From: Helopsaltes ochotensis
Lineage: Eukaryota; Chordata; Aves; Passeriformes; Locustellidae
Reading direction: 5' to 3'
Length of the DNA: 64,000 nucleotides
Assembly (NCBI GenBank): GCA_013400155.1
Contig: VXBM01000144.1
Span: 219,088-283,087 of the forward strand
A model generated the notes under the pieces. The model saw nothing but the letters and a program-made list of their open reading frames with translations, had not been told where the DNA came from and did not search any database. This document shows, piece after piece, positions 14,001-29,000 of the stretch. Both the position numbers and the translations under genes were made by a program. Position 1 is the stretch's first letter, and every line of letters begins with the position of its first letter.

Positions 14001-17000
14001 TCTAAAATTTAATTAAAAGCTCCAAATTCTCAGGTAAATTGTAGTTCGTAATTATTTTGGAAATCCATCCTGATGAAGTTTTGACAAGGAACCCAGTACT
14101 GTCACCAGTAAGCTTTTGTCAGTCCTGTGGTTTTTATGATTAAGAACTGTCCATATTTGTCACAAGACGATTATTTTAAAAAAAAAATCATTGTGTTGTT
14201 GCAAGTACATTGAAGGCTAATATGGCCTCCTAAGCAGGTCAATAGTGTCAAAAGTAAGTTCTATTAATACAGTCTAAATTCTTAAAATTTTAAGAGTCTA
14301 CTGCAGTGGCTAGTATTAGTAGTAAACTTGTTGTAATTATTGTATTCCCTTTGGCTTATTTGGATATCGAGTTTCGTGTAACTTCCTGTCTTAGTGGCTG
14401 GATTATGAAACATTTTTCTGTTTTGAGCTACTGCTTTGAAGTAACTTCTAGTGACTCTACTATCCCAAATACTGAATTTAAAAGTGAAATTTTAAAAAGC
14501 AGGAAATAAATTCTGTTTTGCCTATTTTTATTTGCCTCTTTACTTTTTTTTTTTTTGCAAGTTGGATACGAGTGACAACTTTATTTTCTCTCATTGTTAC
14601 TTTTTTTTATTTTTAATTTTACTATTTCATATGTGTAGTTAGGAAGTATTTTCTAAGCCACACAAAGAATGAATTGAGTCTTGTTGGCTCTGTGTAAAGA
14701 AATATCTCTCTCTGTATTTTTCTGCCTCAACATCCTTATGTGTTGTCTTCCAGCTGCCAGTATAAGAGATGGAAAATTGAAGCCTAATTTGCTTTTCTCC
14801 CAAAAAAACATGAAAAGCATTAACACTGCTATTGTTGGTATTTCCTACAAATAAAGAACATCAGAGATGGTTCAGATTTCAGTTGTTATGCACCCATCGG
14901 CTTCCCATAGCTTGAAGTTATTCTAAGTTTTAATTGTATGAGTTCATTAAGACTTCCTAATTCTGTTAATTTCTGACATTTAACTTTCACCAGGGAAGCT
15001 GAAGGAAGTGCTGGTCTTTCTGAAATTAGAGTTTATATTTTCATTTCAGTGGGCCAGTGTTCAGAATGTCTGCCCACAAGTATTGTCTCACTACTTAAAC
15101 TGTAAATTCACAAGACTGAATTTGTTCCGATTTTGCTTTGGTTAGGTTTCAAAACCAGCATTGCTAATTGTTTGGTTTCTACAGTATATCCATTTGGTTT
15201 TTGTAGTTTTCACAACTTTGGAAGAAGTGCAGACATAAGAATGTCTCTATTCTGAATGTTACCTCTGTATAGGTTTAGCACGCCAAATATGGCTGAATTT
15301 TGAAAAGCATCAGGTAACAAATATTTTAAGCACTAAGAATATCAATATTAAAGAGTTCTCCTAAATTAAGGAACCTCTTTTCATTAATTCATAAATTCAG
15401 CCATCTTAGTTGATAGGGGAAGCCTTGTAAGGAATATAGCATCCTTGCTGTATCCCATCCATATCTTTGAATCGAATGCCTGATTGAAAACTCTTCCTCT
15501 TGAAAAATTAGAAACCCAGTATTATCAAGCATTATTTTAAAAGTTTTGGAGTCCTATTTTACCTTTTGATCTCTTTTGTACATTACATACTACATGGGAT
15601 GGACCCAAAGAGGCCTTTTACAGTATTGTGAACCTACAGGTGAGCAATTTATTTAAAAATAAAAAAGGAAACAAAAATCCAACTATTCTTGTTTTCACAG
15701 AGGAGGATAAATACGGCCTTTACTCCAATTTGTTGTTCAAGTATTTCCTCGCAGAGGGAATTGTCTGTGGACATGACCTGTTTGTTGCTTCTGCTAAAGA
15801 GCATCCTGACAATATTTTGAAGGTAAGACCCATTGCTTTTCAGAAGTAAACCTGTAATCTCTTGATGAATTAAATGCATTTTAAAGTGTATATATTGTGT
15901 AGTAGCAAATGAATTCATCTTGGTGGTTCATAAGAATGTTGGGAAGTACATGAGTACATTAGCCAGATTTGGAAATTAAATTCAGGTCCCTACCTCTCAT
16001 CTATGGACAATGGAGTAAGATTCTCCCAAGGCCAAATCAGGCTCAGAACCTGTTTAGTCTTTATTTTGGTTATGGATGAAAAGCAGACAGCTTGGCTGGC
16101 TTAGTGAAATGGTTTCAGTAAAGCCAACTGCTTACAGTTTCCTCCTGCCCAAGAGGAAGAGTAGTTAAGCTGCTTGCAGTACGTTGTGGTAGAAACAGTT
16201 TGTGTGGATATTTATTGTAGTTTCCTGTAGAAAATAAAAACATCATTTAACATCTTTACGATTTCCTTTACACTTCAATTTCATTCTGACTCTTTTTGTG
16301 CTAGGGAACATGGTCAATTTTGCATCAGGTCATACAGAAAGGATCCCTTCAGACTTCAGTGGACTCCCAATCAAACACTGATAGTTTCGGTTATGAGAAA
16401 ATTACATAAGGGAAAAAGGCCTGATCAACAGTGCAAAAAATGCTGAAGTGTGAGGATAATCTTACAAAATTTCATTAAATATTTTATGTCTTTCTAAGGC
16501 TGCGTTTTCCTAATATCAGAAATAACATATAATTTACTGATTACTTCTGCATCAAGTGAAGTCTGGCTATTTCCTTAAGTATCTTCAGAGACTATTTCTG
16601 GACAAAATGATTACTCTTCTGTTTTCCTACCTAGAAATGGTAAATTCTATGCCTTACCTATTGAATATTATCTTCAGTATTCAGGAAAAAGTATATTCTT
16701 AATAAAATTAAATTATTGTAGTTGTGAAAAATCAATTTTTTAATCATCTTGAACCTAAAGATGTTTCATTTAAGGATGAAATTTTTTCTCACTTGTGGTT
16801 TAGAATAAAGGTTAAGCAAAAAGGTTAAAATATGATTTTCAAGTATGAATTACATAAGAATGTGCTATATTTTTTTAAGTAGTTTTAAATAACTGATAAT
16901 CAAGTATTGACTCCCTAATGATACAACATGATTGTTACAGTTGTTTTTCTCATTGAGATTGAGTTATCCAAATTAGTATTTTTATTGCATTGCATTAGAT

Positions 17001-20000
17001 TTTCTTAAAATGGAGTAGCTAATGTACATTCTAGATTTCTTTCATCCACCTTTGATTCAATTGTTCATAGCCTGTCATGTTTTTTCTCGCTCCTTTATGT
17101 GATAATCAACAGATATTGTTACATACATCTGCCATACATCTTGTACCACTTGGAGTTTGGGATCAGTAAGTTTGATGTGCCTTATCCAGCTCTGTTGTCT
17201 GGTATGGAATAATTTTCCTTCTTAATTTTCAGTAGAATCTAGGCAGGAATGCTGCATTCCTCTGCTGTAACTCCATGGTGGTGCTATTATAAGAGACTAT
17301 AGATGGAGGGACAACATTGCTGCAGGAAGGTCTAGGAAAAAATAATCTTGTTTTGATTTCTTCTTCCCTTTGTGACCTTGTGTATCCAACAAATCCAAGC
17401 CTTGTCTGTGCTGTTTACTCTCACCTTGGCTATTCAACACTTCCTTTGTTTAGCAGACAAGGCAGAGTACAGTTAATTTCTCTGATTTGTATTGTCTCAG
17501 TGAAGTAACCTTCACCTTCAGGTGCTTCAAGAAGACCTCTCCTGTCATAAAAATGAACTGCTTGGGATTTGGATGACTCTACCAAGTTGGGATTTTAATA
17601 TAGCATATCAGACCATTGAATAACATGGCACTTTATTTAATGAGATTAGTAATTAATTCATTTTCAGTATCTGATTGACTGTATTCTTTACTGGACAGGT
17701 AACACAGACATGGTCAATATCAACGTGAATCACATGTTGTGCTTGGGGTTTATTTTGTAAAATTCAAGTATGGATTCAATATATTCCATAGCTAGTATCT
17801 AATTAACTGGTGTATTTCATAAAGGCAGTTCATTAACTGCCCATACTGTGTTCATATTAAATATCCATATTGTGTGGTCAGTCTATTTGCATGTTCAGTT
17901 TTCTGCTGAGATGCCATAATTGCCCTATTCCAATTTTGTGATGTGATTGGAAGTTTCTTGAACCTGTAACCAAGACAAATATTGCTGGTAGTAGGAAGGG
18001 GAAAAGACATTCTTATAGACCATAATTATCTTGAAATTGTGTATAACTAAAAGACAGGCAGAGGATAAAAAGCCCTGATCAGCTGCCTAAGATATATTAT
18101 ATTACCACCCACCAATTTATCCATCATCCTTTGAAAATATATTCATGCCTTTTGTAGTCAAAGCTCCTTCAGGAAACTGGCATTAAGATGTAATGCTGAA
18201 AAATTATACACCTCTGGTAAAACCTACAGAACTATATACATGCTGGTTTTTAGAAAGTATTTTAAACAGTTGAGAGCCTTTCTGTTCACTCTATATTCTT
18301 AAAAAAAGAGGCAACTTTTTACTCCAAGGGCATAAATACTGGGAATAGTATATAATATAAGAAATTATATGGCAACTTCTGTGACTGATCATAAAATAAA
18401 ACCACTTGCATTGGTAAACGGAAAATTTATTTAATAGTAAAATTACTTCAAGTTCGGCATTAAAATTCTACAACTGCCTAAACTGCCTATAAAAGAATTT
18501 CTTTACCTTTATTCCTGATTATATTGTTTAGGTTGGAGGGTAGAACTGATTCTCACAAGTTTTAATGAGGAAAAATGGATTATTTTTTTAGCTTACATTG
18601 ACAATAAAGATTGCTCTGTTAAGTGGCATTTTCTGTGGAGCATGTGCAAAGTGGGATGGAGGACACCAAGCTGGCAACGCGAAGCTGTGTGCTGCAGTGG
18701 GCACGCTGGAGGGCAGGGATGCCGTCCTGAGGGACACTGACAGCCTGCAGAGACTCGGGAGAACCGGAGTTCCGCAGGGCCAGGAGCAAGGTCCTGCACC
18801 TGGGCTGGGGCAATGCCCAGCACAAACACAGGCTGGGCTGAGAAGGGACTGAGAACAGCCCTGAGGAGAAGGAATTGGGGGTGTTGGTTGACAGGAAGCT
18901 CAACAGGACCCAGCGCAATGTGCACTCACAGCCCAGAAAGCCAAATGTGCCCTGGGCTGCATCCAGAGCACCGTGGGCAGCGGGGCAAGGGAGAGGATCC
19001 AGCCCCTCTGCTCTGGTGAGAACCCACCTGGAACTCTGAGGCACCCAACAAAAAATGGGCACAGACCTGCTGGATTGAGTCCAGGGGAGGCCACAAAGAT
19101 GCTCAGAGGGCTGGAGCACTTCTTTGTGAAGACAGGCTGACAATTGGGGTTATTCAGCCTGGAGGAGAGGAGGGTCTGGGGGACTTCCAGCAGTTTTCCA
19201 GTGCCTATAGGGGCTACAAGAGAGCTGGAGAGGCACTTTTCACAAGGGCAGTGTAGTAACAAAACAAGGGCAAATGACTTTAAATTGATAGAGGGCAGAC
19301 TTAAATTGGATATTGGGAAGAAATTCTTCCCTGTGAAGGTGCTGAGGCCCTGACACAGGTTGCCCAGAGAATCTGTGGCTGCCTGCAAGCATCCAAGACC
19401 AGGCTGGATTGGGCTCTAAGCAACCTGCTCCAGTGGAAGGTGTCCCATGGCAGTGAGTTGGAATGAGATGATCTTTAAGGTCCTTTCCAACACAAAGCAT
19501 TCTGTGATTTTATCATTTGTCTTGTAAGGGAGACTTAGAGGTCATTATTGTGTTAGAAAACAAACCAGCATCCCCTATAGCACTACATATAACCTGTGGG
19601 ACCCTGGCCAGAGCTATATCAGTGACTGTGCCATTTGGTGCCTGCAATCCTGACGTGGAAGAGTGGGAGGTCCAGAAATGCTTTCTAGAACTGTCTTGTA
19701 ATCTCCTGTGGAGAAGTTTAGTGCTGTATTTGATTATTGCCTTTTAGTGGAATTTCTGTTTTCAAGTGGGGATTTTATTACAGGATACTTCCGAACTCGG
19801 CTGAGATTGCGTTTTGGAGGTTCTCTTACAAGAAGAGAAGATAAAGGATGTCACAGTAAAAGGGAAAGATGCAGCTTCCTATGGTGATGAAGCTGGGAGG
19901 GGCATGTGGGCAACTTTCTTAATAACTTAATGGTTATTAAGAAAAAAACCAATGGGGACAACATAAAAACCCCTCCAGGAACACTATTTTTGAAAGTTCC

Positions 20001-23000
20001 TAAGCTGAAAAGATCTCTAAAGCAAAAGTTAAAGTATATTTTAAAGAGCGTTTTGATTACGTATGTAATTTGTAGAAGACTAAAAAAGTTCTACCTTCAA
20101 CCAACAGGGCAAGCCTGAAGAACAGGAAGTGCTCATTCACTCTTTTTTCTGCTGAAAAAGTGAATGCAGGAAGAATGTAGCAAAACGAGCTTTTATTGTT
20201 TCCGTTTTATTTTACTCTTTCCATTTTATTATTATCTGTTAAAAAAACCAACAACAATAAAAACCATAGAGCTGCTGTATTTTCGTGTGTGCCAACACTG
20301 CCTTGAAAGAAAATATAGCTGTCTACATGGACTTTTTTTACTTCAGCAAAGTACATTCAGCCATGATGCTTATATTTTTCCTTCATGGATATGATTCTAA
20401 ACCATTGTTTCGTCAAAAGGAGTCAGGCTGGTGGCCAGGGCTGTCCATTTTCCAAGAGTGCTATTCTAATTATTTGCTGTCTCTGCTATCCACTATTGGG
20501 AGAGAAGCTATGTATCAATGCTAGAGGTGTTTTTTCAGTCATATGACATTTTTAGATGCTCATAAATTAAAAGCATAATACCCCAAAAGGTAAAAAATAT
20601 ATGTGCAAATAGGGCTACATTCCTATTCTTTTTTTCTAATTATATTTTCAAAATGCAGGAACTTGCTGCAGTGATTCAGCTGCTGCATGCTGTTAAATGG
20701 TGTCACTTAATGCACAGAAATCCAATTACAGTTACAGCAGAAATGAACTTTCCTACCTAGCTCTCTTTCTGAAGGCTTGTGGTAGCACAAAGATGAGGAT
20801 TAAGGCTAAGCCTAGCAGATGAGTTGAAAAAATTAATTTCTATACTGTGTAGCTCTTGCTCATCCGTTTACTTTTCTTACTTGCATGTTGGGTAAATCTG
20901 TTTTACATTTTTTGTTGTTAAAATGCAAACATTATATTGTAATATACAATTTTCTCCATTATGAACTGTGTTATAATCTTGACATAGAAGTTGTAGAGCT
21001 GTGAAAGAGACACTTGGAAAAAAAACTACTTCTGTTTAAAAAGAATTAAATCTTTCTAAGCAGTACCCTCTCTGTGAAGTCTAAAGCATAAAGCTTCATC
21101 TTTGTCAAAAGTTCAGACTAATCTAATAAAAAGATCTTCTAGGACCAGTGAAAATGAATGTTTGGCTTAAATTTCTGATTTCTTATCTGCCAATCCTTGT
21201 CTATTCATTAAGGAAATTTTCTTTCATCATCTTAATTCTGAACTTACAAATCTTTTAAGCGCACATCTTACTTGCCCTTTTAAATGTATCATAAAAGTGA
21301 TAAAACCTAAATGTTTAGGTTTCAATGCTCACAAATATCTGTTTAACAAATGTAGTTGGTAACTTTTTAGAGTTTCTTTACTCAGTTAATGAACTGTTGC
21401 TTTCAGTGCTCATCTCTGAAGGTTTTCATGAATAATGAAACTCTGTTTAGGCTTAGGCTAGTGCATTATATACTGCAGCAGAGTTTACAGTTTGGGACAA
21501 GGACACTCAGTTCCTTCACATAATTTTACTTTATCATTCTCTGCTATGTTTATGTGTCACATACTTAAGCATTCATGGACGGATTCAGGAAAAGATGAAA
21601 TTAAAAAAAAATGAGTCATCTGATTGTCTGGTAGGCATCCTGGCTTTAAATGTTGTGAAATGGAGCCATAGTGCAAGGGAGTTACAGCAAAAGAGTTCTG
21701 TGACTTGACTGCAGGGTTGACTTCTGTGTATGTGAAGTACAGAATATATTCTCATGGATTAAAAATATACCACTTAGAGTACTTGCAATTGATTTTTCCT
21801 ATTTCCTAAAATAAAGGAATATTGCTTCCTCTTTCTTTTCACACAATTCTCGTTTACCCTGGGCTGACACCCATTAGGTCTTCCTAAATGTCAAAGAAAA
21901 ATTTCTGTAGACCAGCCTTTACCTGGAGGTGGAAATAAGTTGTTGTATAAGGACTGCTGAAAGAAGAAGGATTCTGTATCCATTCATTTGTGTTCTTTAA
22001 CAATACCTTGTATTCACAAGTATTTACAATCAAAATAGAATCCTCCCCCTCTTTTGGGAGTAGGGCCCTTTGAACTGACATTTATATATTACAATGTTGA
22101 AAAGAAAATATTTACCCTTCCTGACTTACCATCTGGTGTCCTTTAAATACTAAAAATTAACATGACGAGAAAGAGCCTTAAATTCATGTGAATTTAAGCT
22201 ATTTAAATATTTTTGTTACAGATCAACAGTAAATTGTACTCTCCTTAATATGTTTTTATTTCATATTTTACATCATAGTTGTGATAATAACTGCACTTCA
22301 AAATAGTTGCATAAACCCGTGTGAAAAACATATTTATTGATATATAAATAGATAATGTTTAAAATTCTTAAGTACTATTAATTATACAGTTATTGAAACC
22401 CATAAGGATCAAAGGATTTTATATAAGAGGGATTTCACATACAGCTTGGATTATGTTGCTAAATAATAGCACAGTAGTACTTCTTTAGAATTGTAAAATA
22501 GCTTAGAGAGGAGTATGATGCCTATAGTTGGTGTAATGCATTGGTAATTAAGAGGGTGTGAGGTTAAGCTTCATTAACTGCTGTGGGATTGTATCTTGGA
22601 TTTTATTATCCCCTAGAGAACATAAGAAGTGAGAGAGGTCAAACTGTTAGAATCTGATTTTGCTTCGTGCATCTGCCAAAACAAGGCAGGCAAAGCAATG
22701 TGGCAGCAAACACAGAAGGACCTGGATTGCTGGCAGATACAGGTCGTCCACTGGTTTATTGCAAAGATAAAAGGTTTATTACTGAAATAAATTATTCCAT
22801 CCTTGCAGTAAAACCTTCATAGCTTGGTTTGCAGGAAACAAAATTATTTTAATTGCATTGTCATTTGCTATGACCACTTCAGAAAATCTTTTTTTTCTCC
22901 CAAACTTTTTTTTTAATTTTAAAACAGCAACCAGCTTCCTTCTCTCCAGCCAAACTCCCCTTAATAACTTTAGCACTTGTCTGCCTTTTTGTGTGTTCGT

Positions 23001-26000
23001 GCTGCATAGCAAAGACTTGTATTTTAGTTGACCCCAAGAAATGTTGTATTTTTTTAAATATATTTTAACTAATGCACTGCTACATGCTTTGTTTCTTTAT
23101 CTACCTTATGAAAGATTTGTCCTTTTTTAGCCTGGGAGAATGTAACAGTTCTCAGAAGTTGACACACTGATGCCACAAAATTGTCAGTCCCAAAGCTTTT
23201 CAAAGCTCTGTGATGTGGGAGCTGAGATATTTTTCCGAAAGAATAGATTAAATAGATTATGGGCTGATAGCCCAACTCTCCTTTTCTTGGTCCATTGTTT
23301 AAATAACACTTTTATTTCCAAATTCTGGGTGAGGATTTTGTAGATAAATTCTACATATTTTGGTAGTACTGTGTTCTTCTGATTTTGAGTCTAAGAACAT
23401 AAATTTATTAAGTCCTGAATTATGTAATTCTTGGACAGTAATGAGGCCTTTCATGATGTTGAGGACTTGTGAAGTATGGATCCAACCACCCAGCCTTTAT
23501 TTTTGAGGATACGTCTGTGTAATAACAACTGGAGATCCTTACGCTGAGGTGCTCTGTGTCACTCAGGCACGGTCAGGTTTGGAAACATTTACTTTCTTGA
23601 AGGAAAGAATAGCATTTAATTACCAGTGTCAGAAGAGGGGAAAGCCTTTTATTCCAATTCTAGTTATTGTGAAGAATAAAAGTAGATATGAAGAAAATAA
23701 GAAATATGTGGATCATTTCAGTATTTTCAGTGTTACCCATAAAGCAAGTTTATATAACATTTCTGTGACTGTATTTCTCCCCAGTCGCAAGCCTACTACA
23801 CAATTTTAAGCTCTCTCCCTTTCCAAATGTGCTTATATAAAGTTCAAGTTAAAAAGTTGTTGTTTTTGTTTTGGGGGGTTTTTTTGTTTTTAATTAAGGA
23901 CTGAGATACATGAATCAGATGAATCAGTACATCCTAAGGAAAAACAGTGACCACCTGCATATTCTGTTGCATCTTCTGGCAGGCTGATGAGGCATGCTGG
24001 CCTCTGGCGAACACAGACACCTTCAAACAGCGCCTGCATGTTCTGCCTCTCATACAGTTGGGTGTAAATGGAATTGAGGGTATCTGAAGCTGGGATAACA
24101 GTGATAAAGTTGGGTTGCAAATCTGGAGGTAAAAAAATCTTTACTAGCTCTGCTTATTATTCTTTATATAGAATATGAAATTACATGCATACTCTGACCT
24201 TGAATAGGATTGGAATTTTTTTCCCTCTATTTGTGCTCAAGTACATCTTGGAACATATTGAACCAAGTTAATAAAACAGGTTGAGCTCAGGCAGTTGGTG
24301 TTCAAAATATCCAAAGGCAGAGCACCTTCTCCAGACTGCAGCTTATTGTGTACAAAGGCTCCTCAGAGGCCACATGCAAGAGTATGATTCAAGATACCTT
24401 TGCTTTAGAACAGAGTGTTGGCATAGAAAATTGCATGGCTGTGAGATGCAGTAGCCCCAGAAATGTCTTATATCTCACCGTCCCTTGCTTCTTGCATAGG
24501 GGCAAGAACATGGTAAATCTAGGAAACACTCTTCAGCTAAGCATCGTAGTTGTTAAGCAAAGTCCTTTTGGAAAAGCAGCTTAGGATGTAAAAGTTGTTC
24601 TTGGTCTGAGAGAGTTCTTTGAGTGCTCCTGGTCCTTTCTGTGGGGCAGCAAGGGACAAGGCAGCATAAACCAGACCTAGGGTGATGCATGTGCTCACTG
24701 CTCGGTACAGAGTCATGGCTTTCTTGTGGTGCTTTGTGTGAATTTTGTCATGTTTAAATCATTTTCTAATGTCAGAAGGTTTTTATTATATCAAAATGAA
24801 AACTCTTTATTGCATTAGAAATTAAAAGCAAGCCATATTGACAAAAAAAAAAAAAAGAAAAAAGGCTGTTTCAGATGGATGCTTAGATGGATTTTCATCT
24901 CTGGCAGCCAAAAAAATCTTTTATCAGCTTCAGGTGAAACGATTTTTCCTTGATCTCTTAATCTGCTTCATTCTTAGCAGCAGTTAAGACACACCACAGT
25001 GCCTTGTGTTACACTGGTAGTGTGTTTGTCTCTGATTGTTTTGGACTGAGTTTCTCCGGTGTCAACAGCTGAAATTTATAGTGTCTCTATGCCACAGAGG
25101 GTCATGTAAGAAGGTTTTGTTCTCTGACTGGAAGGCAGGAACTTTTTCTCAGTGTTACATGAGGTTATTTAAGCAGCTTGTACTTTATCAATAATACTTT
25201 GAGAACCTCTCACCCTTATTGTCTTGACCTCTGTTCATTTTTCAGCAGAAAATACATTTTATGTTAAAATGCACAAATTTATGTAGTTAATGTCCCTGTC
25301 TCATATTTGACTTTTCTAATTACTGTACAACAATGAACCAGCAGCACAAGTTATAGGCATTTGCAGTGGTTCTAGGGGAGAAAAATATTAAAGAGCTTTA
25401 AGAAATATTGCTGCTGTTTTCCTCTTTACCTCCAGGAAGGAGAACTGTACAATATGCCATTTCCTGGCTTTGGGCTTTGCAGATGACATGAAAGCTGCCC
25501 AATGACAGTACAGCCGGGTGAGGTAGCAAATTCTTCCATCAGTGGTAGTGTCTGAAATGGGCAAACTCAAGGAGTTTGCTGAAATGTTTAAGCAAAATTT
25601 CATGATCTTTGGCGGGCAATGGTTTTCAGAAAAAAACAGGGATTACACACCACTGCAAAAAGTTACCTGAGAGCAAGTTGATCTGGAAATGTTGTTTGGC
25701 CCTCCAAATTACTTCTTTGCAGAACTCACTTTTTTTAAATGAAAGTTGGGTTTGGTTTTTTTTAATTACTATTAATTGAGAAATATTTTGAGGTGATCAA
25801 GTATCAGCAGCTCTTCACTGAAGAAAGACCTTTTTATGATAGGACATTTAAATCTATGAATAATTGTATGAGGAAATTAAATCTGCACAGTAGTTTAACT
25901 GATATGTGTTTTCAAAATAACTACTCAATTGAAATATAAGACTGATTAACTCTCTGTTGAGGATAGCTGAGTTATAAAATTAACAATTCAAAGTAACTTT

Positions 26001-29000
26001 TTTTTTAAGAAAAATACTTTTTATAATGCTCTTAGAAGTAAATGCAAATGATTAATATCTGCATATATGTGAAATGTACCAGGGTGCTTGTCAGCTCCAG
26101 TTTGTACTTATACTTTCTCAGAACCTTCAGTACAGTGTTCTGTTTTCATTTTGTCCTATCTGTCAGAAATCTTTGATTTGAAAGCTTGCCTGTTGTTTTG
26201 GTGTTTTTTACTGAAACAGCTGTTATAAATCTGTACATTTAATGAAAACTGTAAATACTAAATGAAAATTTTCATTTTCATGTAGCTTTCCTACCCACAA
26301 AGCCTGATTTTTACTACCATAGTAATGAGTTAATTGTATGCAAGTCCATTTTTTAAACAAGTTGTAAGAAATCTCAAAATATAACTCTGTACATAATCAT
26401 TCTCATGAATAGTCATTACCAGGCTTTTGCAGTTCATTTGTAAAAGCAAGAGAAAGAAATAACTTGCTGCAAGGTATGTTCTGTGTCTTTTGCTGAGCTG
26501 CTGAAACACATAGATACACTTGTTCTATTTCTGCAACTTTATTAAGTTAGAAAGTTTATAAAAGTTTTCGTAACTTCCATTGGCTGGTGCCTCAGAGAGT
26601 GTAGTGACCAACTCCTGAGAGAGACACAAGCAGCTATCTGAAATCTCTTTTTTTCTCAATAATTATAGATGCTGTGTTAATTTATGCAAAAGAAACAAAG
26701 TAGCACGTATTGTTGGTGAGGTTATGTATAGAACTATATACAAGTTTTCTCTCCTGTGTTCTTTAATATTAAATAAGTGTAACACTAAACCCAAAATGGA
26801 TGTGTTAAAACTTGCTTTGTCTCCTTTTTGCGTGTGTTTTTTGTACCTTGTCTACCCACACAAAGCCATGAATGTCACGTGACTGTTTATGGTCAGCATA
26901 AGCCCTGCCTGTGTGCAGTGTTTGATGTGTGTCTCATCCTTCAGCTGAGATTCTTCTAAAGTTTTCAAATTTGCTTTTTATGTGTCTCCACGCCCAATAC
27001 ATTGTAACAGATACTGGCTAGCTCTGTGTGGGTTTAACCCTTGAGGCATATCACAGTTCTTCCTCAAGAGTCTTTGCTCAATGAAAATACAGTTTTCACC
27101 TAAGTCTTGTCCTGTTTTAAGCAGAGATTCTGTGCCCTCCAGCTTACAGGGATGGGTGTGATAAAGTTGGGTCAGAAAACTTCATTGCACTTTTCTTTCT
27201 CCAGTGGGTGTAGAAGCCCATTGCATGAATTCTGAATTTATCATGTGTTATTTGCTTTTTCAGCCATGCAGCAAAGGCGGAAAGTGTACATTAGAAACTT
27301 AAGAAAAATCCAGAATTAAGCATTCCCCCCTTCCTTTCCTGTGTTTGTTTCCATGAGATGTCCACCATGAGTAGTTATCATACCTAATGGTTAGCAGAAG
27401 AGAAAATTCAAACCATCCCGTTACAGTGGTTTTCATTTGGTGTCTGGAGGCAGTTGTGGTCTGTTGGATACTTCTGAAAGATTTACAGGAGCTAACAAAG
27501 ATCTTACGTTAAAATAGGCTTAAATTTGCTACGCCGGGAACTTGCCCGCTCTCAGAAATGGCGTAGTTTAGGAGATCAACCTTTAAAGAAAGATTACAAA
27601 AAAAGGAATATGGGTCCTACTCAAGATGAAGTAGGGCATAAAATGTGGTATTTCCATTCTGCATTCCTTCTTTTACTTGTATAATTCATTTTTCCAACAA
27701 TAATTACATGGGATTTTTCCTGCTCAGTGTTAGTTGGAGCCAGTCTTTCAGAAGAGTTGTTTTAATCAGGCTATGTTACAGATTTTACAGCTGCCCATTA
27801 TACTCATATAACTGTATTATCTAGCTGGAGCGGGGTGTGCATAAAAATCTGAACTGCCATTTCTGCTGTAGATAGCTAACATTCTTTTGCTCTCTACCTG
27901 TAGGAACTTCCAGCCCCTTTGCTTGATGATACCTACAGGAAGGAATTGGGAGATGAAGCAGAAGCTGTTAAGTCTGAGGATTTTCAGGATTCTATGAAAA
28001 TAGCCTGGCGCTACCAAAATTTACCAAAGATGGAGGTAACAGCTATTTTCTACCTCTTTCCTGTCGTATTCAAAATGAATTTGAAAAGCAAATGCTTTTC
28101 AGTAGAATCTAGACAACAGAACTGCTAATGGCCAGTGTTACAGGATTGCCTCCTGAGGGAAAACTATTATACACCACTGAATGTTTTAATTAGTAGTAAT
28201 ACAAAAAGAAAGGGAATTTGAGAGTTTACAGGTACTCAATACAGACAATAGAATTTTAAAATACAACAAACCCACTTAAGTTTCATGAGATTTCTCAATG
28301 AGTATTATTAAATTGAGACAGCATTTTAGGAAAGTTTGGATAATGTGCTTGCTTACAAACCTGGCCTGAATTTAGTTGTACACAAATTACTTAAGTAGGT
28401 TTAATCAACACGACTTACTAGATGTCTGCAGTGAAAGTACTGTGTTGAAGCAAGCTGTTGACCTGCTTATCCATGTGCATAACAACTAAAGCAAGCACTT
28501 GAGATTATATCAGCTTCACTGTCCCTGGAAACTAATCACTGGGCAGGGACAATGTAAGAAACAAGCTCAGTGGTCAGTCTTTCAGAGTTTACAGTTGTTA
28601 GTGTTTTGTGAATAATCCATCTCCCATGGCTGGTGACTTTCTTATTTAATCCAGTGGCACAGTCAATCTTTTAACAAAATTACAGCATTTCTGACTACCC
28701 AGAATAAAATCCTGGTTTTGTCTATGCATTTTAGTCTACATTTATAAATTCTGGTTTAGATGTAGTCATACCTGCCTAGTAAGTTCAGTTGTATTCTTAA
28801 AAACATAATTGGAATGTGACAAAATGATCTTACAAGGCTTGGCATGTTTGGTTTTCTGTGAAATTGCACAGACATGGCTATATAGTTGTGTCAGGAAAGA
28901 CTTATATATGATGACATGCCAAATCAAACAGCCTCCAGGGTAATCATATAATCTCATCAATTTTATTATTGTGGAGCTTGCTGTGCCACTCTGAACCATC

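Larger units (their letters stand above)
15823..27903 (+). other. ELP4: ELP4 intron 3
   Basis: A 12 kb intron. It contains a clear CR1 3' end (about 18645-19516) and an unassigned exon-like open frame on the minus strand (23955-24122). It also holds an A-rich run near 24842 and a USF/MITF-type palindrome at 26874. The rest is AT-rich with no recognised feature. Confidence 0.9.

Noticed and set aside
18593..19500. Several 70-170 codon frames on both strands
   Set aside because: They are shadows of the CR1 element's GC-rich sequence. None is an intact reverse transcriptase frame.
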